A stretch of 64,000 bases of DNA from Lotus japonicus (Eukaryota > Streptophyta > Magnoliopsida > Fabales > Fabaceae). The DNA is taken from contig NC_080042.1 in NCBI RefSeq assembly GCF_012489685.1, forward strand, positions 77,257,093-77,321,092, given 5' to 3'. The position numbers and the translations under genes are program-made. The notes beneath the pieces are model-generated. The model had not been told where the DNA came from and did no database searches. It worked only from the letters and a program-made list of their open reading frames with translations. Shown in pieces: positions 25,071 through 36,928 of this stretch; positions within the stretch are counted from its first letter, which is position 1, and every line of letters starts with the position of its first letter.

Positions 25071-25378
25071 GTCAGTCTAATCAACTGGACCGGACGAGCC
25101 CCTATAGGAGTGACGCCCTAAGGTAACCCGCCTTTGGCGGGTCAGATTGGCCTCTAGGCTGGGCCTGAATGCGTGGCCCATTAAGAATAAGCAAACACAC
25201 GGGGCCCGCACTCCCACACCTATAAATAGGTGGCAGTTATCAATTGTAAAGGATGTTTGCTCATTTCTCAATATTACAAGTGAAATTCAGTTACATTCTC
25301 TTTTTCTACACTCTCTCTCTAGTGCAATCTCTCTACTCTCTAGGTACTACCTACCTCACAATGCTCCATACTGGAACA
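25071..25378 (+). mobile_element. Short LTR-like repeat with TATA box, family copy 1
   Basis: The repeat begins near tgtcagtctaatcaactgga, carries gacgagcccctat, a TATA box in cctataaatagg (25219-25230) and a CT-rich leader, and ends in ggaaca. A second copy lies at 34144-34604 with the same order of blocks. The small size, promoter-like TATA and TG...CA edges suggest a solo LTR of a TRIM or small retrotransposon. No clean 5-bp TSD is visible. Confidence 0.6.
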
Positions 25379-25391
25379 TCAACCTTCTAAT

Positions 25392-25741
25392 CAGGGACGG
25401 ATTTAAGTGTAAGGGTATGAGGGCAAGTGCCCTCACTTAATTTTGGAAAAAACATTAGAAAAAAAATATTTAGTGGTAAAAGTATGTGGTTTTTTATGGT
25501 TTCTTTGATAAATAATACCCTCACTTATGTTTCACATTGCTAAATGCCCTCACTTGTGTCTCACATTGCTAAATGTTCTCACTTGAGTAGTAAAAGTATG
25601 TTGTTTTTTATGGTCCATTTGGTAAAAAGTGTTCTCATTTGTTAAAAAATGTCCTCACTTTTAGTATATGTTAATTTTTTTTGTTTCGAATTTATATGTA
25701 TACATTGCTCTCACTACATCAAATTTCTGGATCCGTCACTG
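25392..25741. mobile_element. hAT MITE with 8-bp TSD
   Basis: Ends are cagggacggat and, inverted at the right, cagtgacggat. The 8-mer cttctaat flanks both sides (25384-25391 and 25742-25749). The 350-base interior is made of repeated 'ccctcactt' style motifs and has no coding capacity. It inserted 14 bases beyond the end of the LTR-like repeat. Confidence 0.9.
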
Positions 25742-25749
25742 CTTCTAAT

Positions 25750-26304
25750 GATGTATGTCATCAGATATATATAAAAAATTGATTGACTTGGAAATAAAGG
25801 AAACGAATTAGTTAGCAAAGAATTCTTTTATTTTTAATCAAGCATTGATCAATTTCATCAAAACTTAGGAATGAGTTTTACAAACTCCGAATAGAGGATT
25901 ACCTCCATATCCCACGGGAGAATGGATACAATGCCACATGATAAAACTTATGACTAATTGCTAGCTTTCACACGCGCATGGTCCCCTTCACTAATATCAG
26001 CTGCAACTCATCAGGGTGACATAGTATAAACATGTATCTAATTGATTTTGTCATTTTTGCTTTTGTGGGGGTGACCAGAACAAATTAAAATAGTGTATAA
26101 AGTATAAACACCAACCATGTCGTTTTATTTTCTATTCGTTCTTTCGATATTGGTATGTGTAAACTAGTTAAAAATGTTATGTGGATCACGAGGATCTGAC
26201 AGATGTTTAACCATTCAAATTTAATGGTTTAAAAAAACAGGTAAAATTTAAAGAGGAGAAAGAAAAAAAAAGTGAATCTATTAGCATACTTTATTGTAAC
26301 ATAT
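25750..26304. other. AT-rich intergenic, no gene seen
   Basis: Nothing coding was recognised. The last 40 bases (attagcatactttattgtaa onward) are duplicated downstream at about 27268. Confidence 0.4.
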
Positions 26305-26313
26305 AAATATTTA

Positions 26314-27164
26314 GGGAATTGTTATTCAGACCTCCCACCCCTATTTAGACCGAAGGAAATTTTTGAAACCTGAAATTACCCATTTCGAACGCACCTTTGT
26401 AGTGCGTTTCTCTCACACCTGCCCACGGAGCGACGTAGACGCTCCTTAAACATGCGTTGTAGGCGCATGTTGAAGGTGCGATTAATTAGGGTTAGAGTTG
26501 ATGTCCCAGTGTCTGACTATACATAGGAGAGACACATATGCGCCCTTAGTGAAGTGCGTTAGTCGCGCAGTTACAAAGTGCGTGATATGAATAACTCTTT
26601 TTAAAGGCGTTACCATCGCACCCTGAGCGTGCGTGGTTGACGCAGTTCCGTAGTGTGAGTTTTTGCAGAAACTTGACAGAAACAGGAACTCCAACAGAAA
26701 CATAAACTTTAACACAACAGAAACAGAAACTAAGATTATATTACATCTGTCATTGATACATTAAGAAACTTCAAGTTAATTCTTACATTATAATCTGTCA
26801 TTGATACATTACAAATAATATGAAAATTTGCAAACTAATCTTTAGCGAGATTTATGATTCCTCCATCGACCTTTTCTATGTTTGCCTTTCGGAAGAGTTT
26901 GTTGAATAGGGTCATGCGATCTAGGTATGGTAGCTGCCAACCACGAGCTTCAACAGTACAATGATAAATCCATTGTGGATTAACCGTTGGCAAAGTAAAG
27001 TCAGTTGAAATAATGTGGGAAGTAGAGAGTGGGTTTGGAAGAAGAAAGAGTATGTGGTGGGAGGGGGGGGAGTGAGGATGGAGGGAGGGGTATTTTTCAA
27101 TTTTTTTCATTAAGGGTATTTTAGACATTTCCCATATTTTGGGGGGGTCTGAATAACAATTCCC
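26314..27164. mobile_element. Mutator-like MITE with 9-bp TSD
   Basis: The termini gggaattgttattcagacc are inverted copies at both ends, and the 9-mer aaatattta flanks at 26305-26313 and 27165-27173. The left interior (26390-26680) is unusually rich in CpG, with many gtgcg/gcgt steps, unlike the AT-rich surroundings. No transposase is present. Confidence 0.92.
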
Positions 27165-27405
27165 AAATATTTATCCAGTAAGTCAATTCTATTTAGACCA
27201 TTCTATTTAAACGGTGAATATTCACATCTTAATGCGAATTAACCTCAAAGCATGAGTTTTTTTAACTATTAGCATACTTTATTGTAACATTAAATATTTA
27301 TCCAGTTTTAAAAAAAGAAACATATAAATATTTATCCAGCGAGTCAATTCTATTTAAACGGTGAATATTCACATCTTAATGTGAATTACCCTCAAAGCAT
27401 GAGTT
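27165..27405 (+). repeat. Tandem duplication of the MITE's flanking sequence
   Basis: The block aaatatttatccag...gtcaattctatttaaacggtga...catgagttttt occurs at 27165-27262 and again at about 27322-27409. The piece attagcatactttattgtaa that precedes the MITE on its left recurs at 27268. The second copy therefore shows the site without the MITE. An extra short repeat (aaatatttatccag twice around an A-rich insert) lies at 27288-27336. Confidence 0.8.
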
Positions 27406-27409
27406 TTTG

Positions 27410-29367
27410 TATACACAAAACTTAAAACTAAGATGTTATGTATGCTATATGCATGAGAGTTTGCGAAAAGAGAGAAAAAAAATGAGAATTACAAAAGAGA
27501 GAAGAGAATCAATCTAGTTTGCTCGGGATGATGGATTGTAGGTCCATTATATTTTTATGATCACTTCAAATTAAGAAGAAAGGGGAAAAATGTTTTTTTT
27601 TTCGTATTTGGCACCATAAAATTCTTACTTTGACATAATTTCTGAGAGTTTCAAACAGGTAAAAATGCAATTTTACATTTTTCAATATTTTGTAGCTAGT
27701 GTCAGTTAAAAATTGCTACGGTTTATATATGTCAACTGTATGTCACAATATGCTAACATAGTAACATTCACATGTTAAGGTTAGTTTTTTTATATAGAAG
27801 AGTCAACATTTAAATTATGAAAAATCAAGCTTAATTATACCATTTACTAATTAGTTTAGTCGAGTAATGATATATACACATCTCATTTTTTTTCTATTTT
27901 ATTTTCACACATTTTTTTTCTATCTCTTTCTGCATTTCTTATCATATCACAAACCATATCACTCATTTTTACCTTATTTCATAACATGGCGCGGTAGAAT
28001 TAATTTGTAAACTAAACATTATACAAAGTAACATGGGTTGCGAGTCAATTAAGAAAAGGGTTATCACTTATCATCATTCCAGATAGATATGTATTATTAA
28101 TTAATTCTGTAAAGAATTACGAGTTGAATGTGGTCCCTGATTTCCCTTGGTCACTTTCAGGGAAAATAGGTGAAGCTTTCTCAAGTCCCCAGCTAGTGGA
28201 AGATTTGGCTAACTAGATGTGAAGGGGCCCACTAAGTTTTATTTTGTGGAAAGCCCCACAACCCTTCTTGATTGATATGATGGTTTGATTTTTGGTCTTT
28301 GATGTCACGATTTCATTTCCACTTTTATTAAACAACTTGATTAGTACTATGAGTATATGATTTCATTCACAAATATCTCAAAAAAGATTGAATGGGAAAA
28401 GCACTTTGGGTTACAACGAGAAGCCTTCTTCTACGTGGTCAAAAAATAAACATAAGAACAAAGACTTTTCTCCTTTTCAGTATCAAAATGTGTACTCAAT
28501 TAACCGTAAATGTGATGCTATATTGGTAAACATTTATGATCCTAGCTTTATGTCTCACACATCATAGCAGCAAGCAGCCCCACCATGTATTAATATATAG
28601 TACAATTATTCATCTAACCTTTGCACAGAGAATATGAATACTTTATTTATTCATCACATTAGACAAATATTTTGTATGTAAGGCTAAGAAAGCTATGGCT
28701 ATATGAGATGATAATACAAATTTGTATATCAAGAAAGATATTTGTTATGAGAGGCATACAACCGTTACTTTAATGAACGGTAACATCTATTACATCTATT
28801 AAAGACCAACAAAAAAAATTGAAACGAGAATTAGAATGTACAAATGAAGCTCAATCGTCTTGATATTTTGTTGATTTTTTTTTGAGAAACCACGAAGTAC
28901 CCATTTATATTTGGTGATTTAGGGAAAAGTCCACTTTCTCTTTGACTCGTAAATTCGATGGAATCGCAAGTTTGTCCGAATCGAATCTACTGTGACTACA
29001 TTGATTTTGGCCAATTCCATATGAATTTTAGAGTTTGCTTGCAAGACTCATTTTGGGACCTTAAATATAGAATGATACAATTCTAACTAGTTTAACAACA
29101 CTAGTTACCACAATCTCATACATGTTTAATTAATTAATACATTATAATCAACAAAAATTAGCATGATTGATAGACATAGACCATGACATTCGTGAACCAG
29201 CTGCTCGTGCACCTATAGTGCAGCCAATGCCTGAATTCATCCCAAGATCTTCAGTGCAACCAAGACCTCAAGAAAAGAAATGAAGATGTAGGATAGTAGG
29301 AACTCCTATTTTTGTCCATGTTTATAGTATGGAAGGGGGAATTGAAATTTTGGGTGGAATTTGGGAT
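27410..29367. other. Gene-free interval
   Basis: This is mostly AT-rich sequence. The short stretch 29180-29283 can be read as a C-terminal tail (REPAARAPIVQPMPEF, ending QEKK and stop) and might be the last exon of a degraded gene or transposon, but nothing around it supports that. Confidence 0.35.
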
Positions 29368-29376
29368 TATTATATA

Positions 29377-32140
29377 GGCTTAAATAAGTTTTTGGTCCTT
29401 AACCTTTATTAAATGCTTGGTTTTCGTCCCTCGCCGGAGCAAAGGTGGGTTTTAGTCCCTAACCTTTACCAAAAGATTTGGTTTTCATCCCTCCGGAGCT
29501 CTGGGTCAACGCCGGAGCTCCGGTGACCCATGTGGCAATGCCACATGAGATTGATGAGCTGATGTGGAATTTATGTAACGTTTAAATTAAAAAAAATCTA
29601 ATTAATTTTTAAAAAAGAAAAAACAAACCATTACCGTAAAAAAATAATCATTAGATCTGTAACAAATCAATTTAAATTGAACGAATTCCACTTCAAATCC
29701 TATCATTCATCTTCTTGACCCACTAATTACCCTAATCTCTTAATCTCCTCTCTCTCCCCACCTCTCACCATCGTTCCTTCCTCTGCAATGACAACTTCCA
29801 CCCCAACACCACTTATCCTTTTCTTCCGATCAGATCTGGGCCTTGTTCAATGAGAAAAAGGTGTAAGTTTCAAGCTTTTCAACCCAGAACAGATGAGTGA
29901 GTTCGATTGCTGGGTTTGTTTCCGGATCCAAGAAGAGAAGCACAAGATTAATATGAATTTGTTGGGAGGAAAGAAAAAGATTATGGGGTAAGATGAAGGG
30001 TGCTCTCCTTCCTGGATCGTGTTCTCTTCGTTTCTCAGTGGTTGTGTTGCGGTGAGACCACAGATCTGGTGGTGGTGGCGTCAAGGATCGCAGTCGTACC
30101 TGCTGAGTTTGTGGCGGTGTTTGGCCATTCCACTGCCCCTGTTTCTGCAGATCTGGAAGAAGGGAAGGTGATGACCCTATTTTAGTAGTGTTTTTAGGGT
30201 CATTTCTTTGTGTGTTTTGAGTCTTTTTGTTGAGTCTCATGTAGTGTTTCATGCATTCTCATGCATTTTTATCTTTTCTTTAGTCTTTATTTTGTTTTGG
30301 TAATTTAGTAGTTTTATAGGGAGTTTTCTTGCATTTTAAGTAAAATTTAGGACTTGCATGGTTTTGTTGTGTTTTGTGAAGGACTTCTTGTGCAAATGAG
30401 CTCTTGGAGCTTCTAGAATCTTCCTTGACTTGTTGGTTAGGTTTGGAGAGCAGAAACTGAAGGAGAAAGAAGGCCAAGAAGCATGGAATTGATGAAGAAC
30501 TTAAAGACGATTGAAAAGAGGAGTTTCAGAAGCCAAAAAGTCATTTTCAGGCGAGCTTAAGCGCCTAGGCGCTGAGAGTGGGCGCCTAGGCGCCAATTGG
30601 GTCCAGAAGCATGTTTTTCAACATGCAATTGGCACTCAGGCGCTCTGAATTGGCGCCTGAGCGCCCAGTTTCGTTTATTCTGCCTATAAATAAGGCTTAG
30701 GCCAATTTCTTTGACAATTTGGACATTTTACTCATTTTTGATTAAGTTTGAGAGCTGAGGAGAACTTTGGGGCCAAGGGAGGCATCCAACTTGTATTTTC
30801 TCTCAGGTTTTCTTTATACTTTCTTCATGAATCCACTAGCCATGAGTGGCTAGTTTACTTTTTGCTTTGGGTTAAGAGATTCTATGAGATTTTAGTTTGT
30901 TAAATCCTATCTCTATGCATGAGTCTTGATTTAATCTTGTATTTCAATTCCTTATTGCATGCTTAGCTTTGGTGCACCTTTGCTATAAGCTAGATTATAA
31001 TCAAATAGAAATTTGTTATGATTTAGGGACATGAATTGGAATAGATACTTCTATACTTGCTTCTAGGAATAGAGTGAGGGTAGGGTTTTGTTGGCCTGAT
31101 TATACATGATATTATACCTCTTATGAATGTTTAAGTACACAAGGAATTGAGCTTAACTTTCAATTTGAGAGAATTACTTTTGTGAGGAATCAACTAGTAA
31201 GTACATAGGCTTTTACAACGAGAGTTGAACCAAGGTTTCACATGCATAGGATAGGTGGACTAAAATGGATTAGATGATCAAAAACCCAAGGCAATTTTCC
31301 ATCATTTGTTTTTCACAACTTATTCATCATTGCTCTTTTGCAAAACTTTTGTCACAATCAACCAAAACCAATCTTTGAAATTTTCTGCTTTAAGAACTTG
31401 CAAACTTTAGGCTTAAATCAACAATTCTCACTCACAATCCCTGTGGTTCGATATTTTAAAACCCGGAGGTATTCGTACACTTGCGAATTGACCAGCAGAA
31501 GGGCGGTGACATGCGGTGGTGGCAGTGATGGGTTTGCTGAGTTTGATGGGTTAAAAAGCTTGCAGCTTTTACTTGTTGAAGATGAAGGGAGAAGCAAGCG
31601 TAAAAGCTTTTGTGGTGCTGTTACAGTTAGATTATGGTTAGAGGATTGGCGCCAGGATGGGTTATTCCATGGGGTATATTGTGTTGTTGTTGGTGTTGTT
31701 TAGATAGAGTTTGATAATTTTTGGGTTGGGTTTGTTGTTGTTGATAATTTATGGGTTGCATTTGTTGTTGTTGATGGGTCCTTGATAATGATGATGATGA
31801 AAAAGATGAACCGATGAATTTCATGGGTTTCTGGATATTAATGACTTTATTAAAATTAAGATAAGTAAGTTTAGATTTTTTTTTAGAATTAAAAAAATTA
31901 ATTTTTATAAATTAATTAGGTTTTTTTAATTTAAATGAAAAAATAAATTCCACATCAGCTCATCAATCCCATGTGGCATTGCCACTTGGGCCACCGGAGC
32001 TCCGGCGTTGACCCAGAGCTCCGGAGAGATGAAAACCAAATCTTTTGGCAAAGGTTAGGGACTAAAACCCACCTTTACTCCGGCGAGGGACGAAAACCAA
32101 GCATTTAGTAAAGGTTAGGGACCAAAAACTTATTTAAGCC
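29377..32140. mobile_element. Mutator-like element with ~200-bp TIRs, split by a solo LTR
   Basis: Terminal inverted repeats of about 200 bases start ggcttaaataagtttttggt at each end and stay nearly identical through ccggagctccgg. The 9-mer tattatata flanks at 29368-29376 and 32141-32149. The total is 2764 bases; removing the inserted LTR and one 5-bp TSD leaves 1430. The interior contains GC-richer stretches (30000-30165 and 31503-31690) rich in gtggtggtgg, which could be captured host sequence, but I cannot name a source gene and no transposase is present. Confidence 0.93.
30169..31497 (+). mobile_element. Gypsy-type solo LTR with 5-bp TSD
   Basis: The element runs from tgatgaccctat to gaccagca, with gaagg on both sides (30164-30168 and 31498-31502). 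A TATA box (cctataaataag, 30684-30695) lies mid-element. The 3' part has the wording of plant gypsy LTRs (tcacaatccctgtggttcga, acacttgcgaattg). At 30556-30602 two copies of the palindrome gcgcctaggcgc sit 20 bases apart. No internal domain remains, so the full element was removed by LTR-LTR recombination. Confidence 0.92.
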
Positions 32141-32166
32141 TATTATATATATGGATGTCATGTTAC

Positions 32167-32874
32167 TAGAGCTGTCAATATGGGCCAGCCCGGCCCATAT
32201 GGGTCAACCCGTATGGGTTGGGTTGAAAACGGGTTGGGTTGTGTCAACCCGGGGTCTTAACGAGCCAGGAAAATATGAACCCAACCCGGCTCGCTACGAG
32301 CTCGCGGGTTGGCGGGCTAGCTCGCGGGTTGAGTGAAATAAATATAAAAAATAGATAAATTGGATTAGAAAATGTTTAAAATGTTATTAAAAAAATAATT
32401 TCAAAAAAATACTTACAGAAATTGGTACCAACTCATAAAAAAGAGGTTTATTATCGCAATTACTTTTATCTCACATTTGAAATATAGAAAAAGAATTTAG
32501 TTTACAGGTTTTGAGAACACAATTATTTTACCGTCACATTTAAAATGAGATAAATAATAGAATAACAATATATAAAACACAAAAAATCGACTCAAATTTA
32601 AAGAAATGAAAATTTTCATTTTTCTATCTAAAAATAATCCATAAAAAAAACCTGAAATTAAAGACAAATAAAACAATTTTTTAATAAAAAATCAATCTAA
32701 CCCGACGGGTTGGCTCGCTTGACCCGCGGGTTGGCCCGTCTAACCCGCGGGTTATACGAGCCGGGTTGCACTAACCCAAGTTCTATTCGAGCTGGAATTT
32801 AACCAACCCAACCCGGCTCATTTAGCCAACCCGTCGAGCTGGCCCGCGGGTTGGAACCCATATTGACAGCTCTA
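32167..32874. mobile_element. hAT non-autonomous element with 8-bp TSD
   Basis: The ends are tagagctgtcaatatggg at both sides in inverted orientation. The 8-mer catgttac flanks at 32159-32166 and 32875-32882. The outer ~170 bases at each end are GC-rich and full of 'acccgcgggtt' palindromic steps; the centre is AT-rich without coding sequence. Only nine bases separate the left TSD from the TSD of the Mutator-like element upstream. Confidence 0.93.
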
Positions 32875-32882
32875 CATGTTAC

Positions 32883-33990
32883 CTTATTTGTCTTTTGTTT
32901 ATGACTTTAAAATCAATATCTGAGCCAATATGTAATATGTGGATGTTATGTATTTCATGAATGTTATGTTATTGAAGTGATGTTATGTCTTTTGTGTTTA
33001 TAATTTATTAAGTTTGAGTGTCTTGTTACAACTTCATAACCATAACGGCCAACGATGGATATAAAATGGTTTTTCAAAAGACCTAACACTCTATTTTCAA
33101 TTAATGTTGGTGGGAGTGATCTAAACTTTGGAGCCAATGAAAAAATAAAACAAGCTGGTGATGCTTCAGCTAGCTTGTTAGCAGAATTCACCTTTACAGC
33201 ATGATGATACTTGTTGCGTTTCACTAACGGGACTGGTGTTAAGGAAAAATGTGGCCGATGTTTGAAGATTTATGTCTTTTTTAGACTATTTTCTTGTTCC
33301 ATGGACGACGCTGCTAGTTTACTCATGTAGAGAGAAAAATATGAGAAATATAATATATTTTATAAATTGTTTGATATAAAGGAAATAGAAAAATCAGGTG
33401 GAGGAAAGATAAAAAGTTTTTTAATACTAAATATCAATTTTACCTAGGGCCTTGTTTGGGAGAGAAGATATAGAGAAGAGAGAAAGAGTAAAAAGAGACA
33501 GAGAAGAGAGAGGGTCTCACCCACGTTTGGTTTGCGTCACTATAGCAAAGAGAGTTAAAAATGTGAGGCAAACATGCTTTTTTCACCTCTCTCCAAATTG
33601 AGGAGAAAGTGGAAAGCTAGCGTTAAAAATTTTCTCCCTCTATTCATGTCCTTTGACGGGCATTCAAAAACCTCTAGAAGTGTATCTAGGACCGCTAAAA
33701 ATTACTTGGAAGATAGATAAAAATGCAATTTGATAAAAAATAATTTTTTCTTTTTCTTATTTTACTATCCACCTCACTATTTCTCTTCTATCTTTATCAT
33801 ATCAAATGACCTACACAATTTACTATATTTCTTACTTCTATCTACTCATCTTTTCTCTTATCTGACTCTCTCTACTCTCTTTCTCACATTTACTAAACAA
33901 ATCGTAATTGAACATTTTTCTGGCAACTAAAACGAAGTTCATGGTGGTTTAAAACCACTAGAAAGGAGGAAATAACAGCCAAAAAAATGT
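32883..33990. other. Intergenic, low-complexity purine/pyrimidine arms
   Basis: No gene is supported. From 33445 (gggccttgtttgggagagaa) the sequence is purine-rich, and a pyrimidine-rich counterpart ending caaacaaacaatg is found near 34640-34745. These could be the two arms of a MITE opened by the SINE and LTR-like insertions in between, but I found no TSD. Confidence 0.35.
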
Positions 33991-34003
33991 TGCTAGTAGA
34001 TGT

Positions 34004-34133
34004 TTTTTTAGGTAAATGTTAGTTGTTAGAAATGTTTGTAAATTAGTCCTTTCACCAGGGTTTAAACATTGACCCCTTCAACCTTCATTCCCTCCAACTC
34101 TTATATCTCCAACTCTTACCACTTGAGCTAATT
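34004..34133 (-). mobile_element. tRNA-derived SINE, family copy 2
   Basis: On the minus strand it reads tagctcaagtggtaagagtt (A-box region), then a B-box relative (tgtttaaaccctgg), ending in the same tail as the 5738-5886 copy (acatttacc). Flanking 11-mers ctagtagatgt (33993-34003) and ctagcagatgt (34134-34144) differ at one base and are the probable TSD. Confidence 0.75.
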
Positions 34134-34143
34134 CTAGCAGATG

Positions 34144-34604
34144 TGTGTTAAGTGTCTGGACTGGGCGAGCCCCTAGAGTGGCAACGCCCAGCATGTATCC
34201 CGCCCTGAGGCGGGGCCCTGGCCTTCAGATGGGCCTTGATTTCGGAGGCCCAATTGCATTTAAAAGACACCCTTAGCTCTCGTACCTCGAGCTCGGTGTC
34301 TTGTGGACTAGTGGACTGGGCGAGCCCCTAGAGGGGCAACGCCCAGCATGTATCCCGCCCTGAGGCGGGGCCCTGGACTTCAGATGGGCCTTGATCTTGG
34401 AGGCCCAATTGGCCCAATAGGTAGTACTCAAGCTCTATAAATAGGAGGTAGTTATCAATTGTAAGGGACTTTTGGCTCATTTGATGAAATAACACTTGAA
34501 ATTCAGCACTCCCTCTCACTCTCATTCTCTCTTGGCACAATCCCTCTACCTCTAGGTACTATGCCTCTCTTCAATGTTCATTCCCAGAACAGTGTCCATT
34601 TTCA
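34144..34604 (+). mobile_element. Short LTR-like repeat, family copy 2, with duplicated head
   Basis: It shares with the copy at 25071-25378 the block gcgagcccctaga, TATA box ctataaatagg (34434-34444), the following gtagttatcaattgtaa, a CT-rich leader and a gaaca end. Its first ~115 bases (tggactgggcgagcccctag to gaggcccaattg) occur twice, at about 34158-34256 and 34313-34411, so the element suffered a head duplication or a second insertion. Element ends are inferred from the shared region only. Confidence 0.6.
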
Positions 34605-35384
34605 TCCAAATTGAGAAGACCCAATAAGATGACGGAGCCCACAACCCAAATTTATACTCTCTCCCTTCACCCATCTCAAACCAAACAAGGTAACTTTACT
34701 CTCACTTTCCTAACTCTCTCCACGCTCTTTCTCTCTTCCCAAACCACTCTCAAACAAACAATGTGTAAGAGAATTTTTTGAATGATCTAAAATCAACTTT
34801 TCTTTTTTAAGAAAAACTCCTTAACCTAGTTTAATTAGTAAATAAATCTTACCTGACTTGCACCTCGTGTGGGCTAGTCTATAGATTCTTAACGGGTCAC
34901 AAGCTTATCCCATCTCAACACATGGTGTCTCAATTATATAAGAGAATCTATAAACTATTTTGTTGCCGTGAATCAAGAAAATTGGTGCAAACACCACCAG
35001 TCCTTCCCATCCATACAATTAATGAACACTATACTTTATTAGAGAGACATCTCTCACGAGGTATATGTATATGTCATTTTACTTTCCTCTTCATCATATT
35101 GGAATGAAGACAAATGTTTAATTAATATTTAAAGAAAAATCAAACGATTCTGTAGAAAATTTGAGGATCTGATGTAATATGCTACCAAATGAAAGAATTC
35201 TGTTACTGATGGGTACAACCGCCAAATGGATCATAAATTGTGAAGAATTATTGAGCTAATTGACCCTTGTGGTATAGGATGATTATAATAATTACTTGAT
35301 TTATTCATTATACTAGTAAAATTGTTAAACCACTGAGAGTGGAAACAGTGCATTTCTAAAATCACAGTAAAACCCAAAGAGATA
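34605..35384. other. Intergenic, no gene seen
   Basis: A CT-rich stretch (34650-34745) is followed by AT-rich sequence. No coding frame is convincing. Confidence 0.4.
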
Positions 35385-35679
35385 CTCCCTCCGTTCCCTA
35401 TTATAAGTCACATTTTTTGAAAATTTTTTGTTACAAAATATAAGTCACTTTCTAATATCTAGGAAGCATTAAATAATTTTTCCAAGTTCACCCTCATATT
35501 TAATATGAAAGAGATGATAAACTTTAGAAGTATTAACTTGGAGAGAGAAAATCATAGGAAAGTAAATAAGGGTAATCTAGGAAAGTAAATCATTTTTTTT
35601 ACAAATTTATTACTAATAACTACTTTTCTTAATCTAAGAGAATTAGTTATTTGTGACTTATATATAGGAACGGAGGGAG
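35385..35679. mobile_element. Stowaway-type MITE with TA target duplication
   Basis: The termini ctccctccgttcc and, at the right, ggaacggagggag are inverted repeats, extended inward by tataagtcac on the left matched by gtgacttata on the right. The dinucleotide TA flanks both ends. These are the marks of Tc1/mariner-type Stowaway MITEs in plants. Length is 295 bases. Confidence 0.93.
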
Positions 35680-35681
35680 TA

Positions 35682-36920
35682 TTTTGGTGCATGTATGGCA
35701 CAAAACATTTGTCCAGCTATGCATGATTTGACCATATGTGAGTAAATGAGGAGAGACAGAATCAATTCTGAACTGTAAGAACAAGTTAGATATTGAGTAA
35801 CTCTTCTGAGGAAAAGTGAGATGTAAAGCTAGCAACATTGATTACAGGAGCTAGATAATCTGTTCATTGAAATTCAAAGCTATTATAAGTGTCATTCGTA
35901 AGAGATAATATTGTTTCGAGTTGGGAACATAACATTATGAAAAATTTAGCGTTTTCAATACTACAAAACTTAAACTCGAGACCTTAACTTAGATAAATAA
36001 AATATGTGTTATTTGAATCAACCATTGGTATTAAGCAGTTTTCTTTCCCAAGAAAGGGGCACAATTTGTCTGCTGTGGTAGTCCTTTACTATTTGGATCA
36101 ATTATTAATTGTTCAGCGTTCTAAATTTTTTAATACATTCAAAAATTGTTATTGTAAGTCTAATTCATGTTTGTTACCTAATTTCATATCTGTATTAATT
36201 CCATAAGTTGAGTTTACACGGAGTTGACTTCAGCACTTAATTTTGAAGCCATCATTATATTCAACATCTCAACAAATCAATATTGGAAAATCAAAATTCC
36301 ATTGAAGGAGAAAAAAATGCACAGGGTGGCTTGATTACAACATCATATATTTAGAGGTAGGAAATTAAATTGGAAATTGGAAGACATTCTTGATTATATT
36401 ATACATACATGTTTGGTGGTGAACTTGGAATATACCTTTTGAACACTGCATATCTGTAAAAAGCTTCAAGCTTGAGGCATGAACTTGGCATTTGAGGAGG
36501 CAACAAAAGTGGCATTACTTAAGGTATGTGTCTGGGTAAAAGAAGCAAGCACAAGGATTGGAAATCATTATGGTGGGCATTCAAAAGGCAACCAGGGACA
36601 GACTGATTTTGGTTTAGATTCTTTAGTTTAAATTCTTGAGAACTTGCAGGGGAGTGAATGTGGAGGGTCCTCCAATGTATACGTTTTAAAATATATTTCT
36701 CATTTTCAAATTAAGAGTTTTTACTGAGATTTAGTTTTTTTTTGAAACAGAGATTTAATTATAGTAAAGTTAGATCCCCGTAAGGCGAAGGGACAACAAA
36801 AAATGAGATTAGTCTTGCCCTCAAAAAGGGGATGTCTATCAAAAAAAAAACAGAAGCTACATTTAGATGAAAATATAGATTTTATCAATAAGGAAAAAAA
36901 AGAGCCACATGTAAAAGAGA
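35682..36920. other. Intergenic, no gene seen
   Basis: AT-rich. A small near-duplication (gagattta around gtttttttttgaaaca) lies at 36724-36756 and resembles the micro-insertions described elsewhere. No coding sequence is supported. Confidence 0.4.
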
Positions 36921-36928
36921 CTATCTGG

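Noticed and set aside
25071..25378. 5-bp TSD around the LTR-like repeat (tcaaa / tcaac)
   Set aside because: The flanking 5-mers differ and the element edges are themselves uncertain; not strong enough to claim.
29180..29283. Possible C-terminal coding tail rich in proline
   Set aside because: Short, without a start, splice context or known relative; reported only as a note in the interval entry.
33445..34745. Single large MITE with purine and pyrimidine arms opened by later insertions
   Set aside because: The arms are low complexity, the match is loose and no TSD was found, so it is mentioned only as a possibility.
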